This document shows positions 24,660 to 32,883 of a stretch of 42,333 nt of DNA, piece after piece. The stretch is from Nocardia sp. (lineage in GTDB: Bacteria > Actinomycetota > Actinomycetes > Mycobacteriales > Mycobacteriaceae), in the NCBI RefSeq assembly GCF_025465275.1, contig NZ_JAODNK010000014.1:1-42333 (forward strand), in the 5' to 3' direction. The position numbers and the translations under genes were made by a program. The notes beneath the pieces were generated by a model. It was not told the DNA's origin and did no database searches. It saw only the letters and a list, made by a program, of their open reading frames with translations. Position 1 is the stretch's first letter. Every line of letters begins with the position of its first letter.

Positions 24660-25775
24660 ATGAGTGATGTGCTTCTGACTCCGCCGGATGCGACGGAGGT
24701 GCGACTGGTGGCCCGCGGTGTGGCGACCGCCGCGCAGGGCGAGCAGGGGCTGACTCCCTTGCAGCAGTTGCTGATTCCGGCGCTGTTTCTGTCGTTGACA
24801 GGGCATGCGGTGGAGTTGGCGGACCTTGACCCGATCAGCCCGGAGGATTACGCGGCGGGCTTGACCCGGCGCAACAGGATCTTCCGGGAGCGGGTCATCC
24901 AGACCATGCTGCTGGCGGCACTGGTGGTGCGGCCGCTGCCGCCCACTGTCGCGGACAAGCTGCAGCAGTTCGCGGACGCGCTGGGCGTGGACGACGACAT
25001 GATCCCGGTGGCCCGCAAATACGCCGAGGGTGCGGTGGATCTGGCGGCGGTCGACTTCTCCCGCAACGGATATCTGGGCGGTGTGGACACCAGCCGGCTG
25101 AGCGCGCTGCACACCAGCGAGCTGGACAGCTCCTGGAGCGCCGTCGTCGACGATCCCGCGCTGGCCGGCCGCTGGGCGCAGCTACGCGAACTGCCCATGG
25201 GCACCCTCGGGCGCGGTGTCGCCGACTTCTACCGCGACCGCGGCTTCGTCACTCCCGGCCTGCCCGGGTCCGCGCCGCCGCTGCTCGCCCAGCACGACTG
25301 GGTGCACGTCCTCGCCGGATACGGCACCACCCTCGAAAATGAGATCGAGGTGTTCGCCTTCATGGCGCGCGCCAATGACGACCCGCGCGCCTTCAGCCTC
25401 CTCGCCATGGTCATCTCGCTGTTCGAAACCGGTTACCTCCGTTCCGGGGCGGGCCTGTTCGAGGCGGACGCGGGCCACCTGCAATCCACCGGTATGGCGG
25501 GCCGCCTCGGCGACGCCCTGCGCCGCGGCGCCCTCACCACCGGCAGCCACGACTTCCTCGACCTGGACTGGTTCACCCTCGCCGACCGCCCGATCACCCT
25601 GATACGCAAGGAGATCGGCCTGGTCCCCAAGTCCGACTCGGCCCTCACCTCCGGCTCGGTGGGCCCCTGGCAACCCGGCGGAATCACCCCCTACCAACTC
25701 AACTCGGCTCGCACCGCCGCCCAATCCGACGACCGCGACTACATCCCCTGGATCCCCGACCCAGCCCGGGACTGA
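24660..25775 (+). CDS. Coq4-like protein with TerB-like N-terminal part
   Basis: The 371-residue protein has two parts. Residues about 60-135 are helical and resemble TerB-type domains (RERVIQTMLLAALVVRPLPP, then LQQFADALGVDDDMI). Residues about 180-340 carry the exact zinc-ligand pattern of Coq4, HDxxH-x11-E: His212, Asp213, His216 and Glu228 (QHDWVHVLAGYGTTLENEIE). The ATG at 24660 has AGGAGGG 8 bases upstream; an open frame from 24609 lacks this. Coq4 acts in ubiquinone synthesis in proteobacteria and mitochondria, where it is linked to C1 decarboxylation and hydroxylation of the quinone precursor. Actinobacteria use menaquinone, so the role here must differ. No quinone genes are nearby. 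Confidence 0.72.
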   Translation: MSDVLLTPPDATEVRLVARGVATAAQGEQGLTPLQQLLIPALFLSLTGHAVELADLDPISPEDYAAGLTRRNRIFRERVIQTMLLAALVVRPLPPTVADKLQQFADALGVDDDMIPVARKYAEGAVDLAAVDFSRNGYLGGVDTSRLSALHTSELDSSWSAVVDDPALAGRWAQLRELPMGTLGRGVADFYRDRGFVTPGLPGSAPPLLAQHDWVHVLAGYGTTLENEIEVFAFMARANDDPRAFSLLAMVISLFETGYLRSGAGLFEADAGHLQSTGMAGRLGDALRRGALTTGSHDFLDLDWFTLADRPITLIRKEIGLVPKSDSALTSGSVGPWQPGGITPYQLNSARTAAQSDDRDYIPWIPDPARD

Positions 25776-26039
25776 CCCACCGGCGCCCACCCGGCCGGAG
25801 GGAACCCCGCGGGCACCGCGGCACGACGTCTCCCGCCGTCATCGCTGATCACATTGCTGCACGAACCGCACGGAACCACGCTGCCCGGGAATTCTCGGCG
25901 CCCGTGAAGCAGGCTTCGTGTGGGCGACCGGCGTCGACGGCTCGATGTTGCTGACGGAAATCCGGCGCCACCCGTAGGCAGGAAACCGCGGCTGCCGCGT
26001 ATCTCCACGACGGTGGCGCCGGCACCTTCGGCGCGCGGA

Positions 26040-27170
26040 TCATGCGGAGCCGAGTAGGTCGAGCATGCCGGAAACTGCTGCGGGCCAGGTGAATTGCTCG
26101 GCTCGGGTGCGGGCTGCCTGGCGGCGTTGCTGGAGGGGGCGGGCCAGGACGTCGGTGACTGCTCGGGCGAAGGCGTTGGGATGGTCGGCGGCTACTGCGC
26201 CGCAGTCGGCGGTAACGATGTCGGCGAGGGCGGAGGAGCGGCTGGCGACGACCGGGGTGCCGGCGGCGAGGGCTTCCAGGGCGGCGAGGCCGAAGGTTTC
26301 GTGAGGGCCGGGTGCCAGGGAGACGTCGGCGGTGGCCAGCAGGGTTGCCAATTCGGTTCTGTCGGTGATGAATCCGGTGAAGTAGACGGCGGCGAGGCCG
26401 TCGTGCAGGGGTGGGATGGTGCGGGCGCGGCGTTCGAGGGCTTCGCGGCGGGGGCCTTCGCCGGCCACGACGAGGCGGGCGTGCACGCCCTCGCGGCGCA
26501 GTCGGCCCAGGGCTTCGATACTGCGGTCGACACGTTTCTCCACCGAGAGGCGGCCGCAGTGCACCAGCAGGGCGTGATCGTCCGCGCCCAGGTCGGTGCG
26601 CAGGCGGTGGTCGTGGCGGTCGGGGGTGAACATGTCCAGATCGACCCCGAGCGGTACCAGCTCCACGTTCGGGACGTCGATGCGCTGGAACTCCTCACGC
26701 GCGAATTCTGTTGTGCAGACGACGATGTCGTAGTTCTGGGCGGTACGGCGATTGGCGGCGTCGGCGGCCCGGCGGGCAGCGGGGCCGGGCAGCACCTGAC
26801 CCAGTAGCCGGTCGAGACGTTCGTGGGAGATCATCACTCCGGCCACGTCGCGGCGGCGCGCCCAATTGCCGAAACCGCGCAGTGTCAATCGATCCGATAC
26901 TTCCAGTACGTCGGGGCGCAGTCCGGCCAGCACATCGGCCACCCGCCTCGGATGGGCCGCCCGGTAGCCGCCGGTCCCCGGAATTGCGGGCGCGGGCACC
27001 GTGATTCGCAGAACACCCGAGGGCAACAGCTCCTCGGCACGGCGCGGGCCGGGGACGATCAGCACCACCTCGTGTCCGGCGGCGACGTATCCCGCACCGA
27101 GGTGATGCAGTGCGGTGCGCAGCCCCCCGGAGCGCGGACCGTAGAAGTTCGCAAGCTGCACGATGCGCAC
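26040..27170 (-). CDS. GT4 glycosyltransferase, PimC-like (putative mannosyltransferase)
   Basis: The 376-residue protein is a GT-B fold glycosyltransferase. The N-terminus VQLANFYGPRSGGLRTALHHLG, DVLEVSDRLTLRGFGNW and MISHERLDRLLGQVLP agree closely with what I recall of mycobacterial PimC, which transfers mannose to dimannosylated phosphatidylinositol. The C-terminal half has the nucleotide-sugar motif LVHCGRLSVEKRVDRSIEAL and the EX7E motif (ETFGLAALEALAAGTPVV). No membrane segment is seen; a peripheral enzyme at the inner membrane face is likely. The start is a GTG at 27170. Acceptor specificity cannot be proven from sequence. Confidence 0.82.
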   Translation of the reverse strand: MRIVQLANFYGPRSGGLRTALHHLGAGYVAAGHEVVLIVPGPRRAEELLPSGVLRITVPAPAIPGTGGYRAAHPRRVADVLAGLRPDVLEVSDRLTLRGFGNWARRRDVAGVMISHERLDRLLGQVLPGPAARRAADAANRRTAQNYDIVVCTTEFAREEFQRIDVPNVELVPLGVDLDMFTPDRHDHRLRTDLGADDHALLVHCGRLSVEKRVDRSIEALGRLRREGVHARLVVAGEGPRREALERRARTIPPLHDGLAAVYFTGFITDRTELATLLATADVSLAPGPHETFGLAALEALAAGTPVVASRSSALADIVTADCGAVAADHPNAFARAVTDVLARPLQQRRQAARTRAEQFTWPAAVSGMLDLLGSA

Positions 27171-27194
27171 TCGCTGATCGTGCAGGGCACCGGG

Positions 27195-27380
27195 TTACCT
27201 GCGGGACCCGGTGAACCAACGCCGTATGAACTCCAGCGGAAGAAGCTGCCTGCCGAAATCCGGTGCGTCATCGGCCGTTCGCCGGACCGGGTGCAGAGCA
27301 ACATGATGGTGAAGAGTGGAACCACCGATGCGGACACGCACCGGCAACTGGTCCGACCGCTTGACCTGTGATCTTGCCAC
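27195..27380 (-). CDS. Possible small protein upstream of the glycosyltransferase gene
   Basis: The 61-residue frame on the glycosyltransferase strand stops 24 bp before its start. It ends DAPDFGRQLLPLEFIRRWFTGSRR, which looks like a natural protein end, and contains two clustered histidines (TLHHHVALHPV). GATGAAGG abuts the GTG, which is too close for a good ribosome site. It could be a small co-transcribed gene, a remnant, or chance. Confidence 0.28.
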   Translation of the reverse strand: MARSQVKRSDQLPVRVRIGGSTLHHHVALHPVRRTADDAPDFGRQLLPLEFIRRWFTGSRR

Positions 27381-27520
27381 CCTTCATCCCACCGCGATTC
27401 GCGGCCGCAGTGCTGCCGTTCCATTCGGTGGTGCTGACCTCGCTCGGCGTCAATCCTCAGGTCACCATTATGGCCATGGCCTTGCGGGCGGCCGATGCGA
27501 TCGGGGCCGGTCTGCGGTGA
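27368..27520 (+). CDS. Possible short coding fragment
   Basis: A 50-residue frame with GC-rich third positions (LPPFIPPRFAAAVLPFHSVV, then LTSLGVNPQVTIMAMALRAA) has no clear ribosome site or family. Between 27171 and 27632 this and the opposite frame at 27195-27380 are the only candidates; otherwise I see nothing. Confidence 0.2.
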   Translation: MILPPFIPPRFAAAVLPFHSVVLTSLGVNPQVTIMAMALRAADAIGAGLR

Positions 27521-27632
27521 ACGACAACGGTTTCCGCCGGAAATTCTGGACTGGCGCGGTGCAGGCGATCTTGGTAGACCTTGGTACACGAAAACCGGAG
27601 TGATCCGGGTCATTCGGGGAACAGGGGACATC

Positions 27633-27854
27633 GTGGAAGCCAGAGCCGAACTCGAGCGGGAATTGGGTGGGCCACTGGCTGCGCTCGATCTGCTGTCGGA
27701 AGCCGAAACCGCCGATCTGCTGCAGGTTTTCCGGCAGGCGCAGCGCACCGAGACCGCCGATATGGTGGCGGCCGTCGATAAAACCGTCGGTGCGCTGCCG
27801 TGGCCGCTGAGCACCGCGGCCAAGAAGATCATGTTCGGGAACAAGCTCGGATGA
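27633..27854 (+). CDS. Small helical protein coupled to the downstream unknown gene
   Basis: The 73-residue protein is predicted mostly helical and charged at its start (EARAELERELGGPLAALDLL, then LLQVFRQAQRTETADMVAAV), with a basic, hydrophobic end (STAAKKIMFGNKLG). The GTG at 27633 follows CAGGGG. Its TGA overlaps the ATG of the next gene (ATGA at 27851-27854), so the two are translationally coupled and the products probably interact or are needed in fixed ratio. No family recognised. Confidence 0.65.
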   Translation: MEARAELERELGGPLAALDLLSEAETADLLQVFRQAQRTETADMVAAVDKTVGALPWPLSTAAKKIMFGNKLG

Positions 27855-29074
27855 GCGATCTGGTCACCCGGGCGCAGATCACGCTGCTGTCCCGGACGCT
27901 GCACGTACCCGTCGAACGGCTCGAGCACCTCGAGAAGCTGGGTGCGAAGAACCTGCACGAACTGCAGGAACGCATGGCGAAAGTGATCTTCGCCCAGCAC
28001 AATGCGACCTTCTCGCGACTGAGCATGCTGGTGCCGATCATTCCGCTGAGCATTTCGCTGCCGCTCGTGCAGCGCATTGTGCCGCCCCTGATCGCCGGGC
28101 GGGCGGCGGGTGCGATCGGTGTCGATCATCCGCGCAAGGCGGCCGAGGCGGTCGGCATGCTGAAACCGTCGTATGCCGCCGACGGTGCGCCGTATATGGA
28201 TCCGCACACCGTCGGGCAGCTCGCCGATGTGGCGCCGCCGGGGCCGGTCGTCGAAATCGTGAACGAGATGCTGCGGCGCGGGGACTATGTGACCGCCGGG
28301 CCGTTCCTCGCCTATGCCACACCGGAATTGATCCGCGCGGTGGAGAAGGGCACCCACGACGACGAGGGATTGATCCGCTCGGCCGCGTACGCCTACTCCA
28401 GCGAGAGCATCAGCATGGTGGTGCGGCATCTGCTCGACGGGATCGAGCAGCGGATTCCGCGGCTGGTGCAGACCATTCTGAACGGCTCCACCGAGCTGCA
28501 ACTGGCCGCGCTGTCGGTGTTCTCGCGCTGCGAGACCGATGTAATCGTGGGCATCGGCGACATCCTGTTCGACACCGGATCCACCGAGGACGTCGGGGAG
28601 CTCGTTCGCGCATTCATCACCGCCGGTGCGGTGCCGGAGACGATGCGGTTCATCGGTGAATTGAGTCCGGCCGCGCTGGATCTGCTCGCCGCCAATCCCG
28701 TGCTCGCCGAAACGGACACGATCGATGCCGTGGCGGCCGCGATCGACGGCAATGTCGAAGCGGCGGTGTGGCGCGGACTGCTGGAATTGGCCGAACGCAC
28801 CGATCCGGTGATCACTCGCCGCATGGGTGGGAAGGTGTCGCACTTCGAGAGTGACGTGCTGGCGCGGCTGCCCGAGGTGCTGACCGCCGCCCACCTGTGG
28901 CCTCCGTTGCTGCGAGTGCTCGCGATCGCCGAGCCCGACGCACAATCGCGGATCGGCGACGCGTGGTCGGGGCTACCCGATGCCGAGCGGCACGCGGTGG
29001 AGCAGCACGTGACGGATCTGGGCCTGGGAGAACAACTGTCGGCGCTCACGGCCACCCTGCAGATCACGCACTGA
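27851..29074 (+). CDS. Helical repeat-like protein of unknown function, paralogue A
   Basis: The 407-residue protein is rich in Leu and Ala and predicted all-helical, possibly HEAT-like. It has a hydrophobic central stretch (LVPIIPLSISLPLVQRIVPP, about 60-80) that could lie on or in a membrane. Other marked segments are GRAAGAIGVDHPRKA, RRGDYVTAGPFLAYATPELI and SAAYAYSSESISMVVRHLL. No catalytic motif or known family is visible. It is about two thirds identical over the first 240 residues to paralogue B at 32880-34097, and both start with an ATGA overlap after a small upstream ORF. Confidence 0.75.
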   Translation: MSDLVTRAQITLLSRTLHVPVERLEHLEKLGAKNLHELQERMAKVIFAQHNATFSRLSMLVPIIPLSISLPLVQRIVPPLIAGRAAGAIGVDHPRKAAEAVGMLKPSYAADGAPYMDPHTVGQLADVAPPGPVVEIVNEMLRRGDYVTAGPFLAYATPELIRAVEKGTHDDEGLIRSAAYAYSSESISMVVRHLLDGIEQRIPRLVQTILNGSTELQLAALSVFSRCETDVIVGIGDILFDTGSTEDVGELVRAFITAGAVPETMRFIGELSPAALDLLAANPVLAETDTIDAVAAAIDGNVEAAVWRGLLELAERTDPVITRRMGGKVSHFESDVLARLPEVLTAAHLWPPLLRVLAIAEPDAQSRIGDAWSGLPDAERHAVEQHVTDLGLGEQLSALTATLQITH

Positions 29075-29192
29075 GCGCGGCACTGCATTTCGTGCACAGT
29101 GATCGATCAGCAGCGTCTGGCGGGGCATTCGGTCCCGCAGTGCACTGACCTGCACGAACGCGGCGGCCAGGGCAACCAAGATCACCAGGAAC

Positions 29193-30026
29193 TTACCGCG
29201 GCATCGCGCGATAGTAGCCCTTCGAGTGGGGGAATGCCGTGTAGAAGCCGGCTTCGTAACCGGGGGCGCGTAATCCGGGCAGGGTCATCATGTTCGCCAT
29301 ATGCCACAGGTCGGCCCCGGCCTTAATGGCCATGCGGTGCCCGTCGCCGGTGGCGGCGGGGGTTCCCCAGATCACCGGATCGGTGAGGCCGAGGTGGTCG
29401 CGCACCATGGCGGGATCAGCCTCGAAACCGCCCGTGGCCAGGATGATTCCGCGGCGGGCGCGAATTCGCAGTCCGCTCCCGTCGGCGGCGGTCGCCAGCA
29501 CCCCGGTGATCACGCCGTCCTGGACAACCAATTCCCGTGCGGGAGTCTGCAACCGCACCTCGATACCCCGGCTGCGCACGGCCTCGGCGAGAGCGGCCCA
29601 GAGCAGGCCGCCGCCCATCTTGCCGTCCACCCCGATCCAGCCGGTCATCACATCGCTGCCCTCGAGTTCGGGATATTCGGGCGGCGCCGGGACCGCCGAT
29701 CCGACAGCGATGCCGAGGCTTTCCATCCACTCGGTATTGCGGGCGGTCTCCCGCGCCCACGTCTGGACCACCGCCTCCGGCACCGGTCGCCCTGCACTGA
29801 GACTGCGCAGATACATGGCAGCGCGCTCCGGATCCCGATTGTCGAACCACACCGCCCCGGACACCCGGGTACTGCCGCCCTCCCGCCCGGCCGCCATCTT
29901 CTCCAGCACCAGCACCTGCGCGCCGGCATCGTGTGCGGTAATGGCGGCCGAGCATCCCGCCGCCCCGAAACCCAGTACGACAACGTCGGTTTCGAGATCC
30001 CAGCCGCGGGAGTCCGATTCGCTCAT
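29193..30026 (-). CDS. FAD-binding dehydrogenase/fumarate reductase-like protein, C-terminally truncated
   Basis: The 277-residue product has the Rossmann FAD motif (VVVLGFGAAGCSAA, Gly19-Gly24), the FAD-family GGSTRVSGA segment and ILATGGF. These place it with the ketosteroid dehydrogenase and FrdA-like flavoproteins, whose members have 450-560 residues. The frame stops after the GYEAGFYTAFPHSKGYY segment, where the catalytic domain would continue, so a third to a half of the protein is missing. The DNA beyond the stop (29075-29192) does not restore it in any frame. The ATG at 30026 has AAGGACAG upstream. Probably a degraded gene; a minimal functional form is not excluded. Confidence 0.72.
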   Translation of the reverse strand: MSESDSRGWDLETDVVVLGFGAAGCSAAITAHDAGAQVLVLEKMAAGREGGSTRVSGAVWFDNRDPERAAMYLRSLSAGRPVPEAVVQTWARETARNTEWMESLGIAVGSAVPAPPEYPELEGSDVMTGWIGVDGKMGGGLLWAALAEAVRSRGIEVRLQTPARELVVQDGVITGVLATAADGSGLRIRARRGIILATGGFEADPAMVRDHLGLTDPVIWGTPAATGDGHRMAIKAGADLWHMANMMTLPGLRAPGYEAGFYTAFPHSKGYYRAMPR

Positions 30027-30109
30027 GACGGCACTGTCCTTCCGTTCGTCCTGCTGCGAACGGTCCCAGACCACGCCCCTCCCGAAAATGCCCCTCCCGC
30101 TGAGCGGGA

Positions 30110-31642
30110 CTATTCAGACTGCGGGGTACCGAACCAGCGGGTGAGGGCTTCGGGGAGGCCGTCGGTGGAAGCGGTGTCGGCGGCCCAGGCGACTATGCCG
30201 TCCGGGCGGATGAGGGCTGCCGAAAGTGCGCGGGGCTGAGCCGGTTTGGCGGTCACCACGTGGATTCGGTCCGGCCACCGGGCGGCGAGGGTGCGCAGGG
30301 CGGGGGAGTCGGTCAGATCGAGGAGGATGCCGGTGCCTTCCGCGAAGTGCTCGCTCAGGCGGGTGCCGTCGGCGAGTTCGATATCGGGGGTCGCCGCGCC
30401 GGTGAGGGGGTGGGACCCGCCGAGGTCGTAGCGGTGCAGGATGCCGGAGATCTTCTTGGCGATCATGGTGGCGGCATCAGGGGTGGCGAGCAGTTCGGCG
30501 GTGACGGTGCGCAGCATGCGGCTGCGCGGGTCGGTGCGCATGAGAGCCACCTGTGCGCGAGTCCAATCCAGCACCCAAGCGCCGATGGGATGCCGCTCGG
30601 TGGTGTAGGTGTCGAGCAGCTCGGTGGTGGCCCAGCCGCGCACGACGCCTGCGAGTTTCCAGCCGAGGTTGACCGCATCGCCGACGCCCAGGTTCAGGCC
30701 CTGGCCACCGAAGGGGGAGTGCACGTGGGCGGCGTCGCCTGCGAGCAGGACGCGCCCCTTGCGGTAGTTGGGGACCTGGCGAGTGTTGTCGGTGAAGCGG
30801 GTCGCCGACAGCACTTTGGTAATGCGGACATCCACGCCGGTGACACGCCGGAAACTGCCTTCGAGTTCCGCGGCGGTGACCGGGGTGACGCGGTCGGCGG
30901 GCGGGCCGTCGAGCTCGACGGTCAGGAAGCGGCCCGGCATCGGGCCGTAGACGTAGATGCCGGTGGGTGTGGTGTGCCAGCCCGGCTGCATCTGCTCGGC
31001 GCCGGTCATCTCCACCATCGCCTGTCGTCCCGTGATCTCCGGCTCGAGGCCGGGGAACTCGAACCCGGCGAGCTTGCGGACCACGCTGCGCCCGCCGTCG
31101 CAGCCGACGAGCCAGCCGGCGCGCACCACACGGACGCCGCAGTCGACGGTGACGCCGATGCCGTCGTCGGCGAAGCCCGTCACCTCTACCCCGCGCCGCA
31201 CCTCGACACCGAGTTCGGCGGCACGGCGAGCGAGCATGGACTCGATACCCTGCTGGGAGATGAACCAGTTGTCGGCGGCCGGACCGAGCTCGGCGAACGC
31301 GGGATCGGCGTAGTCGATATTGCTCGTCTCGAGCATGAGACCGGCGAAATGCCCGGCCGGAGGCTGCTTTCCGGCCGCCGGAGACGGCAGCCCGGCGCTG
31401 CGGCGGAACGCCGCGAATCGATCCATCGTCGCCTGCTGCTGTGCCTGCAGGTCGGGCAGGAAGCCGCGGCGGGCGAGCGCCTGTGCGGTCGGCACATTGA
31501 TGGCGCCCGCCTTGACGGTCTGATCGGGTGCGGAAAGCCGCTCCAGCACGAGCACATCCACTCCGGCCAACCGCAGTTCGCAGGCCAGCATCAGCCCGAC
31601 CGGTCCGGCTCCCACTACCACCACATCGTGTGTCTCGTTCAT
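30110..31642 (-). CDS. Class A FAD-dependent aromatic monooxygenase
   Basis: The 510-residue protein has the three marks of class A flavin monooxygenases: GAGPVG (11-16) with Glu34 for FAD ribose, the DG motif (LVGCDGGRSVVRKL), and the second FAD motif GDAAHVHSPFGGQGLNLGVGDAVNLGWKLAG. A thioredoxin-like C-terminal domain follows (about 400-510), as in PheA/TfdB-type enzymes and in rifampicin monooxygenases. It hydroxylates an aromatic or polyketide substrate with NAD(P)H and oxygen. No ribosome site precedes ATG 31642; GTG 31651 is an alternative. It is upstream of the truncated FAD gene on the same strand. Confidence 0.88.
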   Translation of the reverse strand: MNETHDVVVVGAGPVGLMLACELRLAGVDVLVLERLSAPDQTVKAGAINVPTAQALARRGFLPDLQAQQQATMDRFAAFRRSAGLPSPAAGKQPPAGHFAGLMLETSNIDYADPAFAELGPAADNWFISQQGIESMLARRAAELGVEVRRGVEVTGFADDGIGVTVDCGVRVVRAGWLVGCDGGRSVVRKLAGFEFPGLEPEITGRQAMVEMTGAEQMQPGWHTTPTGIYVYGPMPGRFLTVELDGPPADRVTPVTAAELEGSFRRVTGVDVRITKVLSATRFTDNTRQVPNYRKGRVLLAGDAAHVHSPFGGQGLNLGVGDAVNLGWKLAGVVRGWATTELLDTYTTERHPIGAWVLDWTRAQVALMRTDPRSRMLRTVTAELLATPDAATMIAKKISGILHRYDLGGSHPLTGAATPDIELADGTRLSEHFAEGTGILLDLTDSPALRTLAARWPDRIHVVTAKPAQPRALSAALIRPDGIVAWAADTASTDGLPEALTRWFGTPQSE

Positions 31643-31772
31643 GAGAACCACTGTGCCGAGCAGCGATTACCTGCCGCTTGCACGGCACTTGCACCCACCG
31701 CGCCGGTCTTGCGCGGCCACCTGCCGCCGGGTCCGGTCAGGTGACGGACCGGCCCAGCGATCGGCAGGGTAC

Positions 31773-32702
31773 TCAGTTCCAGCCGCGCGAATCCTGTTTC
31801 AGCGCGGTGTCGATGGCCAGGCCCGAGGCCACGACCATGGACAGCAGCGGCTGGGGGAGTTGGCGGTGGATCTGCACGACATAGTTGTCGGCGGTGGTGA
31901 ACATGTTCTTGAGCAGGCCCTCCCACGTCTTGGTGATGCGGGCGACCTCCTCGCCGGTGTGGTCGTGGATGGCGAAATTCCAGGCCCGCCAGTTCTCGGC
32001 GCGAATGCCGCCGATTTGCTGGCCGTTCACCACAAAGGAGAAGTTGATCTTGCCGATCATGTTCTCCTGGACGATCTCACCGATCGGCGCACCATTGCCG
32101 TGCTCGATCAGGAAGCGCGACTTGAGAATCTTGGCGGGACGGGTGACCCGCAGCATGGTCTGGCCGTGCCCGTCGCGGATCTCGAGCTTGTGCGTCATGA
32201 ACTGGTCGTAGCTGGACATGAAGCGCACGGCCTTCTTGAGCGCGCTCTGCCCGACCTCCACCACCGCGCCGATCTGGCGGCCGTTCTGGTCGAAAACGCT
32301 GTACTCATTGGCCATTTCGATGAGCTTGACCTTCTGGTTCACCACCAGAATCGCCTCGGTGAACACGGTGCCGCCGCCCGTCTGCGCCGCGCCCAGCCCG
32401 GCCTGCTGCTGCACCTGCCGCTGGATATCGGCGGGATTGTTCGCCGCGCCGACCTCGATCTCCCACGGGTGTGCGTCGCTGCGCTGCTGATATTGCTGCT
32501 GACCCTGCGGCTGCTGACCGTACTGCTGTTGGCTCTGTTGTTGCTGGCTGTACTGCTGCCCTTGCGGCTGGGGAATGTGCTGCTGTTGCGGCTTCACCGG
32601 TTGTTGCTGCGGCTGGGTGTGATTCGTCCATTGGCTGCCGTCCCACCAACGCAGGACGACGGAACCTGGACTCTCGGGGTACCAACCCGGGGGATGACTC
32701 AT
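31773..32702 (-). CDS. Scramblase-like (LURP-one-related) protein with DUF2510 and Gln-rich linker
   Basis: The 309-residue protein starts with a DUF2510 module (PPGWYPESPGSVVLRWWDGSQWTNHT, residues 4-29), a short Trp-rich domain found in many actinobacterial membrane or envelope proteins. A glutamine-rich linker follows (residues 30-73). The rest (about 105-309) resembles phospholipid scramblase/LURP-one domains: a 12-strand barrel with YSVFDQNGRQIGAVVE, KLEIRDGHGQTMLRVTRP, IGEIVQEN and WNFAIHDHTGEEVARITK. The last hydrophobic helix would be LLSMVVASGLAIDTAL. It probably binds membrane lipid. It is divergent from paralogue B of the helical proteins. Confidence 0.85.
   Translation of the reverse strand: MSHPPGWYPESPGSVVLRWWDGSQWTNHTQPQQQPVKPQQQHIPQPQGQQYSQQQQSQQQYGQQPQGQQQYQQRSDAHPWEIEVGAANNPADIQRQVQQQAGLGAAQTGGGTVFTEAILVVNQKVKLIEMANEYSVFDQNGRQIGAVVEVGQSALKKAVRFMSSYDQFMTHKLEIRDGHGQTMLRVTRPAKILKSRFLIEHGNGAPIGEIVQENMIGKINFSFVVNGQQIGGIRAENWRAWNFAIHDHTGEEVARITKTWEGLLKNMFTTADNYVVQIHRQLPQPLLSMVVASGLAIDTALKQDSRGWN
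32484..32615 (-). repeat. Gln-rich low-complexity coding segment
   Basis: CAG/CAA-rich stretch encoding residues 30-73 of the scramblase-like protein, with runs such as SQQQQSQQQYGQQPQGQQQY. It behaves as a flexible linker, and slippage-type length change is possible. Confidence 0.8.
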
Positions 32703-32823
32703 GGCCGCATCCTAACGAGGCACTGAGAGTCTGCACCTTTTGCCTTATTCGCCGCATCTGCCCGCCTATGATGAGCGGTCGAATACGGGGAGTCCTGCCA
32801 CGGACTCCGAGGACGGGGAAAGT

Positions 32824-32883
32824 ATGTCTGCCACAGTCGAATTCGCCTATGACGGAATGCCACCGACCCGGGCGGGCCTATGA
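32824..32883 (+). CDS. 19-residue ORF coupled to paralogue B
   Basis: GGGGAAAG stands 2 bases before an ATG that encodes MSATVEFAYDGMPPTRAGL. Its TGA overlaps the ATG of the next gene in an ATGA (32880-32883). The arrangement mirrors the 73-residue ORF before paralogue A (27633-27854), although the sequences are not obviously related. It may serve only to drive translation of the downstream gene. Confidence 0.45.
   Translation: MSATVEFAYDGMPPTRAGL

Noticed and set aside
25776..26039. A gene between the Coq4-like and glycosyltransferase genes
   Set aside because: Short frames exist, one reading REAGFVWATGVDGSMLLTEI, but none has a start, a ribosome site or a recognisable family.
27059..28945. 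A 628-residue minus-strand frame
   Set aside because: It is Arg/His/Gln-rich with no family resemblance and is antisense to paralogue A, whose paralogue B supports the plus strand.
30110..31642. Rifampicin monooxygenase (rox) as a precise assignment
   Set aside because: The fold and motifs agree with class A monooxygenases in general, but I cannot tell the substrate, so no resistance gene is claimed.
32484..32615. A CRISPR-like or tandem DNA repeat
   Set aside because: The periodicity is explained by glutamine codons in a linker; there are no spacers.
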